Position numbers and translations under genes: made by a program. Under the pieces are notes generated by a model. It saw only the letters and a list, made by a program, of their open reading frames with translations, did not search any database and was not told the DNA's origin. DNA of 64,000 bases from Verpa conica. Its lineage: Eukaryota; Ascomycota; Pezizomycetes; Pezizales; Morchellaceae. Within the stretch, counting starts at the first letter, position 1. Every line of letters starts with the position of its first letter. Below are positions 24,592 to 36,180 of this stretch, piece by piece. Location: positions 186,001 to 250,000 of the forward strand of contig JAUFSD010000015.1 of the NCBI GenBank assembly GCA_033030425.1. Direction: 5' to 3'.

Positions 24592-26557
24592 GATGAAGTA
24601 GGGTGAAGTGTCTTGCGGGGTGGATGGAATTGGCTGTCCTCGTCTAGGAAGCTAGGAAGTAAACCAGTCAGCATGATGCATGAAGAAAAGAGAAAATTTC
24701 CTTGATAGAAAAATCAATTGCACCTGGTCTCACCCGTAAGAGGAGAACTCACGAAGGAAGCACGAATCTCTAGTCTAATTAATACTGATTCCTCAATTAA
24801 GCGGAAAAAGAGACCAAACGAGGGGAAAATGTACCCAATTCCTAGTCCTAGGTCGTGATTGTTCGTGAAAGAATTGATTATAGAGGACGATGAAAGGAAG
24901 GCAGAACTAGAGGGAGAGGAGGATAGAGAAGAGCGGGTGGAGGGGGGAGAAGAACTGAAGTAATTCTAGAGGAAGATATGGAGGGGAAATTGAAATGCGT
25001 GGCACGGATTAGAGTAGACTAGGACGCAAAAACGAGAGCTACCAAAGCATGCAGACAAGAGCTATTTCTTTTCCTTTCCTTTCTTTTTACATACGCACAT
25101 ACGTGCATGCAGAAGCAGCCTTCGAGATAATTTTCCCCCCCTTCCCTATTGTGGTGGAGGGGGGAAACAACCCTGAACATAGCTCTCCTCGTGAATCCAC
25201 CGAAATGTTGAGAGGGGGAAGTTGGGTCAGAGCCAAGACCCCGCCTCTCTGGACCTGAAACGCCCCTGCAGCCCCGTTGGCTATCGTTGGTCGATCCTTG
25301 ACCCGGGCAGACCCTTCCCAACAACGGGTCTGGAATATTCCTCAACTTTCAACAATCAACAAAAGTATACCTTCTACTCCCTCACATCTATCCCGACTGT
25401 CTCAATGTTTACTATATCCTCGGCTTCTCCAATTTTACCCCAAGGCTTGATTATAATAGTGATAATATACCGAATTTTGGTGGGAATTCTAAGTTCTTCA
25501 GGTTGTACTTGTTGGGAGGAGCAAGGAGTCAGTCAATCCAACGTACTCTTATCAGTATAACCGTGCTATGCCTGCCATTCGCGGCCTTTGTTCGGACATG
25601 AGCTCATATGTGCTTGCGCCATATATACATCCTACCCCCCGTGTCACAGGGCTCGCGGCGATACTTGCTTATTCTATGCAATCCTGTACCGCGGTGGCGG
25701 GTCTGAGGACTGAACGAATATCAGTTTCATCTTAGGCCTGTTGCCATCATCACCGAGTTTCGGCCCGAGAGCAACCAATTAACTTCTTCCGGTCGGCCGA
25801 GAAATTGGGTTAAGGGAGCAAAAAACGCTGACGGCAATCCGGAATAATACCAATAAAGTAGATAGCATTCTCCGAGTGGAAGAATAGAAAGGAAGCCTGG
25901 GGAAACATTTCGGTGAAAGATGTGGTTCTTGTGTAGGTCTTGACGCTTGATATTCCAAACCAGACTGGGTCCCAACATTTTCCCGATCCCTGCGTGAGAA
26001 AAATTAAGAACTTCACGGGTAGACCCCACCAAAGGGGGGTAAAGAGCTCTCTAGGAATCGCTGATAGAACGATAGGGCGTTTTAATCATAATTCCAGTAG
26101 CAGCCCCCCCTGCTGCCCCAGGAGCACGGTGTTGGCTACACACATAAACCTGGCGTCGAATAGCTTCGTACTTTTACTGCTTGACCTTCTCCTCCGCTGC
26201 TGCACGAATCGTCTTCTTACCTCCCCCTCACCACGTCTCCGTGCTCCTCCTTACTTCAGTTCCTTCTCTCCCTTCCCCTCTCCCGTGCGTTGATTCCCCG
26301 TATCCGCCGGCCAATCTCCATTCCCTTAAAATAAACCCAAGGGGTCTAGAAATTAGTTGGACTCTCCCCCGAAACGGCCGTTAATTGACTTCACTTTCTC
26401 CATCATTTTCCATCCAGAAACCTATCTCCATCTATCAATCCTTCTAGGTAGGTTTTGATACCCGGGGGTCTACAACTGCCACTCTTAATATCCCCACCTT
26501 CCCCACATTGGAAGTCCTTGAACTCAAAAAGTTTGGAATTCTCCACCACAAGCAACC
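24592..26557. promoter_or_regulatory. Shared divergent promoter region of FAS1 and FAS2
   Basis: The 1966 bp between the two start codons contain no supported gene. The only open frames are short and unlike known proteins. A CT-rich tract at about 26170-26290 lies 270-390 bp before the FAS2 ATG. Both leaders may contain introns that cannot be seen without transcripts. Head-to-head placement of two subunits needed in equal amounts suggests joint regulation (inference). No specific lipid-response element was identified with confidence. Confidence 0.6.
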
Positions 26558-29500
26558 ATGAGACCCGAACAAGAGCAGGAATTGGCTTACACCTTAATGG
26601 TGGAGCTTCTGGCCTACCAATTTGCCAGCCCCGTTAGATGGTTTGAGCCCATATATCTTAAATCTCAAGCCTTTTTTGTTGCTAATTTCAATTGTGTAGG
26701 ATTGAAACTCAAGATGTCATTCTCTCCCAACACTCCGCTGAAAGACTCGTCGAAATTGGTCCCTCAGATACCCTTGGTGGTATGGCCCGACGCACTCTAG
26801 CGGCCAAATACGAAGCCTACGATGCTGCCCAATCCCTCCAGCGTCAAATTCTCTGCTACAATAAGGATGCAAAGGAAATATACTATGATGTTGAACCGGT
26901 CGAAGAGGAAGCTGCGGCCCCGGAAGCTCCTTCGGCTTCCTTGGCCTCGGCATCAACTCCTGCAGCGACTTCGGCTCCCGTTGCTACTGCCCCTGCCCCA
27001 TCCTCGGGCCCAGCTGCTCAGGTTGCCGATGCGCCAGTTCAGGCTGTAGATATTGTTCGATCTCTCATTGCCCAAAAACTGAAAAAGTCACTAGCAGAGA
27101 TCCCATTATCAAAAGCCATCAAGGACTTGGTCAATGGCAAGAGTACATTACAAAATGAAATTTTAGGAGGTTCGTCATCACCGTAGATTCTTAGCTCTAA
27201 TTTTACTCATAAAGTATATAGATTTACAAAAGGAGTTCGGAAATACCCCCGAAAAGCCCGAGGATACTCCCTTGGATGAACTAGGTGCGGCAATGCAGAC
27301 TACATTCAATGGCCAACTCGGCAAGCAGTCCAGTTCAATGATTGCTCGAATGATTTCTTCTAAGATGCCGGGTGGTTTCAACATTACAATGGCGAGGAAA
27401 TACCTTGGGGACCGGTGGGGTCTTCAATCAGGCCGACAAGATGGCGTTTTATTGATGGCAATTACCATGGAGCCAGCCGTGAGGTTAGGAAGTGAGAACG
27501 ATGCAAAGGCGTTTTTGGATGATGTGTCGACAAAGTATGCTGCAGCTTCTGGCATCTCGTTGTCTGCACCTTCAACAGGTGGCTCATCCGGCGGCGGTGG
27601 GGGCGGAATGATGATGGACCCAGCTGCAATTGATGCTTTAACCAAAGACCAGAGGGCTCTATTTAAACAGCAGCTCGAGCTTCTCGCAAGATACTTGAAA
27701 ATGGATCTCCGTTCCGGAGACAAGGCATTCGTTGGTTCCCTAGATACTCAGAAAGTTCTACAGGCACAACTCGACTTGTGGAATGTCGAGCATGGCGAGT
27801 TCTATGCTTCTGGTATTGAGCCATCATTTTCACCACTTAAGGCCAGAGTTTACGATTCATCGTGGAATTGGGCTCGACAGGATGCTCTTCATATGTACTT
27901 CGATATTGTTTTCGGTCGCCTAAAGCTTGTCGATCGTGAAATTGTTTCGCGGTGTATCCATATCATGAACCGTTCAAACCCCACACTACTAGAGTACATG
28001 CAATACCACATCGATCATTGTCCTGCCGAACGTGGCGAGACATACAAGCTTGCAAAGGAACTTGGAGAGCAGCTTATCGCTAATTGTCAAGAAGTTCTTG
28101 GTATGTCTCCTGTCTTCAAGGACGTCCAGTACCCTACCGCCCCTCAAACCACAATCGATCCCCAGGGCAACATGTCATATGCCGAGGTTCCCCGCCCTGC
28201 CATTCGGAAACTTGAGCATTATGTCAAGGAAATGGCTGCTGGTGGAAAACTGAGCGAGTACGGAAACCGAACAAAAGTCCAAAACGATCTGGCCAAGATT
28301 TACAAGATTATCAAGCAACAGCACAAAATCACCAAGTCTTCACAAATGCAGATCAAGGCCCTTTACGCCGACATCTACAAGAGTTTGTCTATGAATGAGG
28401 CCCAAATCCTCCACGAGAAGGGTAATCTGAGCAAGGGAGGTGCCGCCAAGAAAGGTAGCAATAACTCCGGAAAGGGCAAGGTTGAATGTATTCCATTCCT
28501 ACATCTAAGGAGGAAGGAGGACCATGGTTGGGAGTACTCTAAAAAGTTGACGGGATTGTACTTGGACTGCTTAGAGCAAGCTGCTGCTGTATGTACCTTT
28601 CTTATTCCTAGAATAAGCAGATACTAACATCTTAATAGTCCGGAGTCACTTTTGATGGAAAGAATGTTCTTATGACTGGTGCTGGTGCTGGTTCCATTGG
28701 TGCTGAAGTTTTACAAGGACTTCTCAGTGGTGGTGCCAGAGTTGTTGTTACCACAAGCAGATTCTCCCGCGAGGTCACAGAGTATTATCAAACTATGTAT
28801 ACAAAATTCGGAGCGCGTGGTTCCCAATTGATTGTTGTTCCTTTCAATCAAGGTAAATATCACTCTTCTACCAACCTAGAAAATTTTGATACTAATATTT
28901 TATAGGCAGCAAGCAGGATTGTGAGGCCCTTGTAAACTACGTTTACGATTCAAAAAATGGTCTTGGATGGGATTTGGATTTCGTCATTCCCTTCGCTGCC
29001 ATTTCCGAGAATGGCCGTGAGATTGATGGCCTTGACTCTAAGTCCGAGCTCGCACACAGAATCATGTTGACAAACCTCCTCCGCCTCCTCGGTATGATCA
29101 AAACCAACAAAGCATCCCGTGGCTACGAAACCCGCCCTGCCCAAGTCATCCTTCCTCTTTCTCCCAATCACGGCACCTTCGGTAACGATGGCATGTACTC
29201 TGAGTCAAAGCTGGCTTTAGAGACATTGTTCACTAGATGGCACTCGGAATCATGGGGCAACTACCTCACAATTTGCGGAGCTGTTATTGGGTGGACGCGC
29301 GGTACCGGTTTGATGGGTGGCAATAATTCCATCGCCGAGGGTGTTGAAAAGCTTGGTGTCCGTACCTTCTCACAACAGGAGATGGCCTTCAACCTTTTAG
29401 GTCTTATGGCTCCGGCCGTCGTCAATCTCTGCCAGGTCGAGCCTGTATTTGCCGATCTGAATGGTGGATTCCAGTACATTCCTAATCTAAAGGAAGTGTC

Positions 29501-32397
29501 CGCCCAACTCCGCCAGAATCTCCAGGAAACCTGTGAGGTCCGCAAGGCGGTCACGGTTGAGACTGCGATTGAGCACAAGATTGTCAATGGTGAGGAGTCC
29601 GAGAAACTTTACCAGAAGGTCACCATTGAGCCACGCGCCAACATGAAGTTTTCATTCCCGGAATTGCCAGACTACAAGAAGGATATTGAGCCACTAGCTG
29701 CGAATCTTCGTGGTATGGTGGACCTAGAGAAGGTTGTAGTCGTCACTGGGTTTGCAGAAATCGGTCCCTGGGGGAACTCTAGAACCCGATGGGAGATGGA
29801 AGCCTATGGACATTTCTCGCTTGAAGGATGCATTGAAATGGCCTGGATCATGGGTCTCATCAAGCACTTCAAAGGGCCAATAAAAGGCAAACCGTACTCT
29901 GGCTGGGTTGACGCCAAAACAAATGAGCCTGTTGATGACAAAGACGTCAAGGCCAAGTACGAGAAGCATATCTTGGAACACTCCGGTATCCGTCTTATTG
30001 AGAGCGAGCTTTTTGGAGGTTATGACCCGAAGAAAAAAGAATTGCTTCAGGAGGTCGTTATTGAGCAGGACCTAGAGCAATTTGAGACCAGCAAGGACAA
30101 TGCTGAGGAGTTCAAGAGACAGCATGGCGATAAGGTCGAAATCTTTGAGCTCACAGAGACTGGTGAATACACCGTACGCCTAAAGAAGGGTGCATTGTTG
30201 TACGTCCCCAAGGCACTGAAATTCGACCGCCTCGTTGCCGGCCAGATCCCTGCTGGATGGGATGCTCGTAGATATGGTATCCCCGAAGATATCATCAGCC
30301 AGGTCGACCCTGTCACACTTTACGTCCTTGTCTGTGTTGTCGAAGCTCTTTTGGCGTCCGGAATCACAGACCCATATGAATTCTACAAATATGTCCACTT
30401 GTCGGAGGTCGGAAACTGTATTGGTTCTGGTGTTGGAGGTGTGAGTGCACTAAGAGGAATGTACAAGGGCAGATGGCAAGACAAACCCATTCAAAAGGAT
30501 ATTCTACAGGAGTCTTTTATCAATACCATGTCTGCCTGGGTAAACATGTTGCTCCTCTCTTCGACTGGTCCTATTAAGACTCCCGTTGGCGCGTGTGCCA
30601 CTGCTGTCGAATCCCTAGATATCGGTTACGAGACCATTATTGAGGGTAAGGCAAGAGTGTGCTTCGTTGGTGGCTTCGACGATTTCCAGGAAGAAGGCTC
30701 TTATGAATTTGCCAACATGAAGGCAACTAGTAACGCTGAGGAGGAGATTGCGCATGGAAGAACTCCCGGTGAAATGTCCAGGCCAACTACCACCACCAGA
30801 AACGGTTTTATGGAGTCTCAAGGGTGCGGTGTTCAGCTTATTATGAGTGCAAAGCTGGCGCTAGAAATGGGTGTCCCAATCTACGGTATTGTTGCACTCA
30901 CCGCGACTGCCACCGATAAGATTGGACGTAGTATTCCGGCACCTGGCCAGGGAATTTTAACTACTGCTCGTGAAGCAAGCAGCAAGTTCCCCAGCCCACT
31001 CCTAGATATTAAGTATAGGAAGAGGCAGCTCGACATGAGGAAGGCACAAATCAAGCAGTGGACTGAGTCAGAACTCATGTATCTTCAGGAAGAGCTTGCT
31101 GCTATGAAATCCCAGGGCACTGACTTTGATGAGAACGAGTACATGCAAGACCGTGCTGGACACATCGAGCGCGAATCACAGAGGCAGGAAAGCGAGGCAC
31201 TAAATGCATGGGGAAATAGCTTCTGGAAGAAGGATCCTAGAATTGCTCCATTGCGAGGATCCCTGGCTACATGGGGCCTGACGATCGATGATTTGGGCGT
31301 CGCCAGTTTCCACGGAACAAGTACCAAAGCCAATGACAAGAATGAATCTGAAGCTATCCAGAAAATGTTGACTCACCTCGGAAGGGAGAAGGGGAATGCT
31401 ATCCTGGGTATCTTCCAGAAGTACCTTACCGGTCATCCTAAGGGTGCTGCCGGTGCCTGGATGATGAATGGAGCTATCCAGTGCCTAAACTCTGGTCTCG
31501 TACCAGGTAACAGGAACGCAGATAACGTTGACCAGAAGCTAGAGCAGTTCGATTATATCCTTTACCCAAGTCGAAGCATCCAAACCGATGGTATCAAAGC
31601 TTTTTCGGTGACCTCCTTCGGTTTCGGTCAGAAGGGTGCTCAGGCTATTGGTGTTAATGCGCTATACCTATTCGCCACTCTTGACGAGCAGACCTACGAG
31701 GCGTACAAGGCAAAGGTAAACTCGCGGTATAAGAAGGCGTATAGATACTACCACACCTCCCTTGTTGAGAACAATATGTTCCAAGCCAAGAATGACCCGC
31801 CGTATGCTGCCGACCAGGAGAGTCAAGTCTTGCTTGACCCACTTGCTCGCGTGCAAGTCGACAAGAAGACCAACAGCTACACGTACCCCGCACAGATCCA
31901 GAAGAAGCGTGCAGACCCATCGGTAGAGAATACTCGCAAACTTGTTGAGAATCTCGCTAGTGCAACTGCAGGCGAGAACAGCAAGATCGGGGTTGATGTT
32001 GAACTGATCTCCAGCATCAACATTGACAATGAGAACTTTATCGAGCGTAACTTCACAACTGCCGAACAGGAGTACTGCCGCAAGGCCCCGAGTGCGCAAG
32101 CGAGCTTTGCCGGAAGGTGGAGCGCGAAGGAGGCCGTGTTCAAGGCATTGGGTGTTCCATCAAAAGGCGCGGGTGCGCCATTGAAGGATATCGAGATTCT
32201 TAGTGATGAGAAAGGTGCTCCTGTAGTCCAGGTTTGTTATCCTACCTTCTATGTGCTTTTGCGAACTAATAACTAATATATTATAGTTGCATGGTGACGC
32301 AAAGAAAGCTGCAGAAAAGGCGGGAGTGAAATCGGTGCAAGTTAGCATCAGTCATAGTGACGCCCAAGCTATCGCGATTGCTGTGTCAAGCTTTTAA
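26558..32397 (+). CDS. FAS2: Fatty acid synthase alpha subunit
   Basis: Six exons (26558-26640, 26700-27169, 27222-28588, 28639-28852, 28906-32231, 32287-32397), introns of 50-59 nt, 1856 residues; the yeast protein is 1887. Order: the C-terminal piece of the malonyl transferase ([18 protein letters not shown]); an Ala/Pro linker; acyl carrier domain with the phosphopantetheine serine in NGKSTLQN (Ser176); ketoreductase with [13 protein letters not shown] (about 651-663); ketoacyl synthase with [11 protein letters not shown] (Cys1275), [13 protein letters not shown] and [10 protein letters not shown]; phosphopantetheinyl transferase with GVDVELI (Asp1742) and [13 protein letters not shown]. 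It condenses and reduces acyl chains and activates its own carrier domain. The second intron uses an uncommon GTTCGT donor. All catalytic residues are intact. Confidence 0.97.
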
Positions 32398-33874
32398 ATA
32401 TTTGGTTCATTACTTTCTTTTTCGGATTTGTCACAGTGGAATAAATATAAAACGGTTGGGATTGCAAATGTAATGTTTTTTTTGTATTTTCGGTACTGGT
32501 TTCCTGGGGGGTCTCTTTAGTTTGATATTTCTATTTCTTGGGATAGGATAGGATAAATTCGGTATCGCAACTGTACGGAGGGAAGAGATATATAAAACAA
32601 TGTGCTTTTCTTTTTACCTATCAATAGAAGTTCAGATCCCATCTAAAATTACCAATTTATTTCCTCGTTAAAGTTCTTGTCCGTAATATAGCTCAAAACT
32701 AGTGACACAGATTGTGACAACTCCATCTTAAATATCTTGACCCACGGAATTTGTAGTGGGGTTATTAAAATATGTTCCCAGTTCCACCAAACCTGAATCG
32801 CTAGAATCCGAAGCTCTGGCCTACTAGTAGTGATTAGATATTACCACCTTGAATTACACCAATATGGTAGCGTAGCAGAATAACTTCGCCTACAAGAGGC
32901 ACCAGTGAATCTACAGTATAGCTGTGCTTAGTCCAACCGTTGGGCATGAAGATATAGCTGGTGATGAACCCCTTGTACGAATTTAGTGATTTTAAGTTGT
33001 AGGAGGTGAGGTATGTAAGGTTGCAGGTTTGAACCTAAATCTAAATCATATGCACAGCGGGTAGATTACCCGCTAATCTTGTTTGGGCGAGAGTCCTTAT
33101 GTCGCTTAGTCAGCGTTAGTATAAGTTTACTATATATGGGCTAAAGCCATACAAGTACTCGCTGAATGGTATTCCAACCCCCGTACTACGTACACCAGCG
33201 AGCAATAAAGCCTTAGCATTCAGTTTTTGATTTCTTTTGCGGTCATTCACACTACCCGGTTAGGCCTGGTGACCATTGAACCTTTGATTAATAATACACG
33301 GGTTTGCAAGCGGGTCGTAAAGCGGGTCTTTGCAGCATAGTATTAGGTTCACGCTTCTTCTACTTCTTCCACTTATTCAACTACCCCGTGCTCTACTTCC
33401 TAGAGACCTCTATAAAAAAGTTATTGCGCCGTTTATGGCAGTATATCTGAAATAACAGAAATAAGCTCAGTCTCTACTATGTAATATTGTTAACGTGCGG
33501 CGGTTCTGAACCACGTGTATATAGTCCTATGTCCGGGAAATAATAAAAAATTGAGATATCTCCAATATTCGCTTAGTACTTTGTATCTCCCATTCCTGAA
33601 TATGAATTCTCCCCTACTCACACAATACGATGACATCAGTCACCTATAGGATTCTACCACCAGCGAGTGAGCTACCCCGAATTACCTGATCCAATCATAC
33701 ACTCCCCTTTGATAATATTCTATGGGATCCAAAAAAAAAATGACAGCCACCGGATCTACTTAAATACAGCCTACCTACACCTACATCACCCCGCTACTCT
33801 TTTCAAACTACCAAAATACAAACCCCACATCTTAAGCCAGGAACCTAGAAAACCTCCAACTTCACAACTTCTTA
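32398..33874. other. Intergenic, no gene seen
   Basis: It contains the FAS2 3' flank and the promoter of the small gene at 33875. A stretch at 33055-33105 reads CACAGCGGGTAGATTACCC and then CGAGAGTCCTTATG. It weakly resembles the degenerate repeat at 52840-52888 and may belong to the same dispersed family. Confidence 0.4.
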
Positions 33875-34177
33875 ATGACATCTAAATTAGGATCATTTGT
33901 CCATACACACGGCCGTATAGCTCTTCTTGCCCACAACATCGATACGCTCGAAGGCAAGATCGATGCCTACAAAAAAAACAATATATCAGGTCCCCCACCA
34001 CCAGAGAGTGATCTTTTGTCTATCAGAGCTGGTCTTCGGAACGTGATGTGGACACTCCAAGCAATCAAAGACCTCGAGGATAGACTAAGCTCTGATGAAA
34101 AATCTAAGCTGATAGTGCTGGATACTCGGGTTACTACTATCGAGAATGATGTTGAGAATTCATTCTGGGGTCTCTGA
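33875..34177 (+). CDS. Small hypothetical protein with coiled-coil character
   Basis: A single open frame of 100 residues. It has two helical, heptad-like segments (IALLAHNIDTLEGKIDAYK and LRNVMWTLQAIKDLEDRLSS) separated by a PPPPES turn, and ends TTIENDVENSFWGL. There is no signal peptide, membrane segment or known domain. It is preceded by a CT- and CA-rich leader-like stretch and followed, 33 bp after the stop, by a (TTTTTA)n repeat. Codon use looks like real coding sequence, but no family was recognised. Confidence 0.5.
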   Translation: MTSKLGSFVHTHGRIALLAHNIDTLEGKIDAYKKNNISGPPPPESDLLSIRAGLRNVMWTLQAIKDLEDRLSSDEKSKLIVLDTRVTTIENDVENSFWGL

Positions 34178-34210
34178 AAAGGAAGTTTGGAGTGTGGGAG
34201 CCTGTTTTTC

Positions 34211-34250
34211 GTTTTTATTTTTATTTTTATTTTTATTTTTATTTTTATTT
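34211..34250 (+). repeat. (TTTTTA)n microsatellite
   Basis: Six or more consecutive TTTTTA units directly downstream of the 100-residue gene. Confidence 0.9.
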
Positions 34251-34939
34251 TACATCCTACGAGATGATCTACTGGTTATTCTTTTTGTAGTATGGTTTTA
34301 AGACTGCCTCTTAGGAGTCTGCATGCGCGTGGGAATTTAAATCTAAGGTTTAATCAGATAATTCTACTACCATTTATTCTAGCGTTATATTTTATGCAGT
34401 TTTTTTCTAGTGAAAAACTTAACTGTGATCCCAATACCATATTAACAGTGACACTTATAGGATAGACAAAGCAAATCCTAATGCACTGACAATACGATAT
34501 TAGCCAAATAACACCAGAGATGTAAAGTATGAGAAATAATATTATTAGCCTAAATGTTAGTCATTAAACAGAGTACACACACAGGCTAGAACTATACTAG
34601 TAAAACGCTCCATTAGCAACCCTACACTACAACATCTTGCCTTAGCTCTCCAAGAGTCTCCAATATCCCCGCTGTCTTCATATGTCTCACTGAAACATAT
34701 TACAAAGGCTTTATTATCGTAGAAGCGGCGCCGGATCACTGCACAGGGTATCACTCGTATCAAGTCTTGGCGCCCAAGCAAAGTACACACAAGTTGCCCA
34801 GAACTATTTAAAATGTATTTCAGAAAAAAAGAACCTGCTATTATTTTTTTTTACATATCTAAAAAAAGAACTCCCATATTTTGGTCTCAAGGCTTCCCCT
34901 CTCCTCACCTTCATTCGTTTCCACCCGTGGAAAGAATAT

Positions 34940-36180
34940 TTAGATACACTATGACAGAAAACGTTAGCAGAGTCTTATATAATGAGGGGGGGGATCCGAC
35001 TACTAACCTGGGAGTAGTAATCGTTAATCTTAGTGCAAGTAGTTCCAGAAACACAAGTAGTACCACCAGTCCAAGTAACACCTCCACACTGTCCCCACTG
35101 AGCTACAACAGCCCCAGTAGCAGAAGCAGAAGCAGCAGAAGAAGAAGAAGAAGTAGTAGTCGAAGTTACCAACGTTGTAGAAGCCCTAGTAGTAGTTGAC
35201 GAGGAGACAACAGCTGTAGTAGAGACCTGAGCAGTTGTGGAACCGCTGCTGGAACCGCTTCCAATGACAGTGTTCAAAGAGCCAGACTCAACGTAGACAC
35301 CACTATAGTACCAATCCTCGGCGGCAGTGTCGGTGGTGGCTCCGGGAAGACGGAGAACACCGAGATGCCAGTCTGCAGAGTTTGTGGAGGTCGAAGCGGT
35401 GAAAGGTCCAGCAGTCAATACGAGTGCGTCGGAGCCGGTCGAGTGCCAAAGGGTGACGGTACCGGCGCTGAAGTCAATCTCGTAGGCGAAGTTGTGCCAT
35501 ACATCGGCAACCCAGTCGACGTTCCACTTGGAGACTCCACCGACATACCAGCGGAGGTTGTTATCGGAGTCGGCATTGGTATTCCCGCTGATCAAACCGT
35601 ATTTCATCTCGGTGAAGTGAGACTCGCTGGGGGGACATTTTATTAATTTTCTACTGTGCAAAAAATGACAAATAGGAATAAACCAGTTGGTAACTCACAA
35701 GAAGTTAACTTGATGCTCGAATTTCGGGTTTGGTGGGTTCGTCGCCGACTTCTTCATGCTGAAATGATACCACAGCTTCCCGGTACCAAGATTGGCAGTA
35801 GTCTGCGGGATCAACTCGGTCCTCCACATATCCGAGTTCCACAACGCAGTCGGGTTAATGGTGATCTTGACACCCTGGTTTGAGGCTGTATCTGCCGGGT
35901 TCTTGTATGAGGGGGAGAGGTTGACATAGTCGGTCACTGCACCACTACCGTGAATATAGTATTGGTATGAACCGACTTGATTAGCCCACGACCAGTTGTT
36001 GAGGTCAGTGCTGCTTGCATAGTCACTGCCCACAACGTATTAGCATTTGGAAAGACAAAAAGTGGAGTTTTTCCCCAATTTATTAATTAGAAAAACATAC
36101 TTAAACCTTCCGTCCCAGATGACAGTGCCAGCACTAGCAAGTCCCAACAGGAAAGTACCAACGGAGAATAGTCCAAGCAT
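34940..36180 (-). CDS. Secreted GH131 beta-glucanase with C-terminal CBM1
   Basis: Four exons (36101-36180, 35699-36025, 35008-35626, 34940-34948) give 344 residues. Residues 1 to about 17 form a signal peptide ending LGLASAG. The GH131 core follows, with VIWDGRFN (rebuilt across intron 1), [57 protein letters not shown] and [12 protein letters not shown] (rebuilt across intron 2), then [18 protein letters not shown] and [12 protein letters not shown] Ser/Thr linker (about 258-308) leads to a family 1 cellulose-binding module with [17 protein letters not shown], whose last cysteine and stop codon sit in a 9-nt exon (CI, stop). GH131 enzymes cleave mixed beta-1,3/1,6 and beta-1,4 glucans, so this is probably a plant or cell-wall degrading enzyme. 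Confidence 0.92.

Noticed and set aside
26033..26300. Open frames in the FAS promoter region as upstream genes
   Set aside because: They are produced by the CT-rich tract, lack motifs, and lie in the leader of FAS2.
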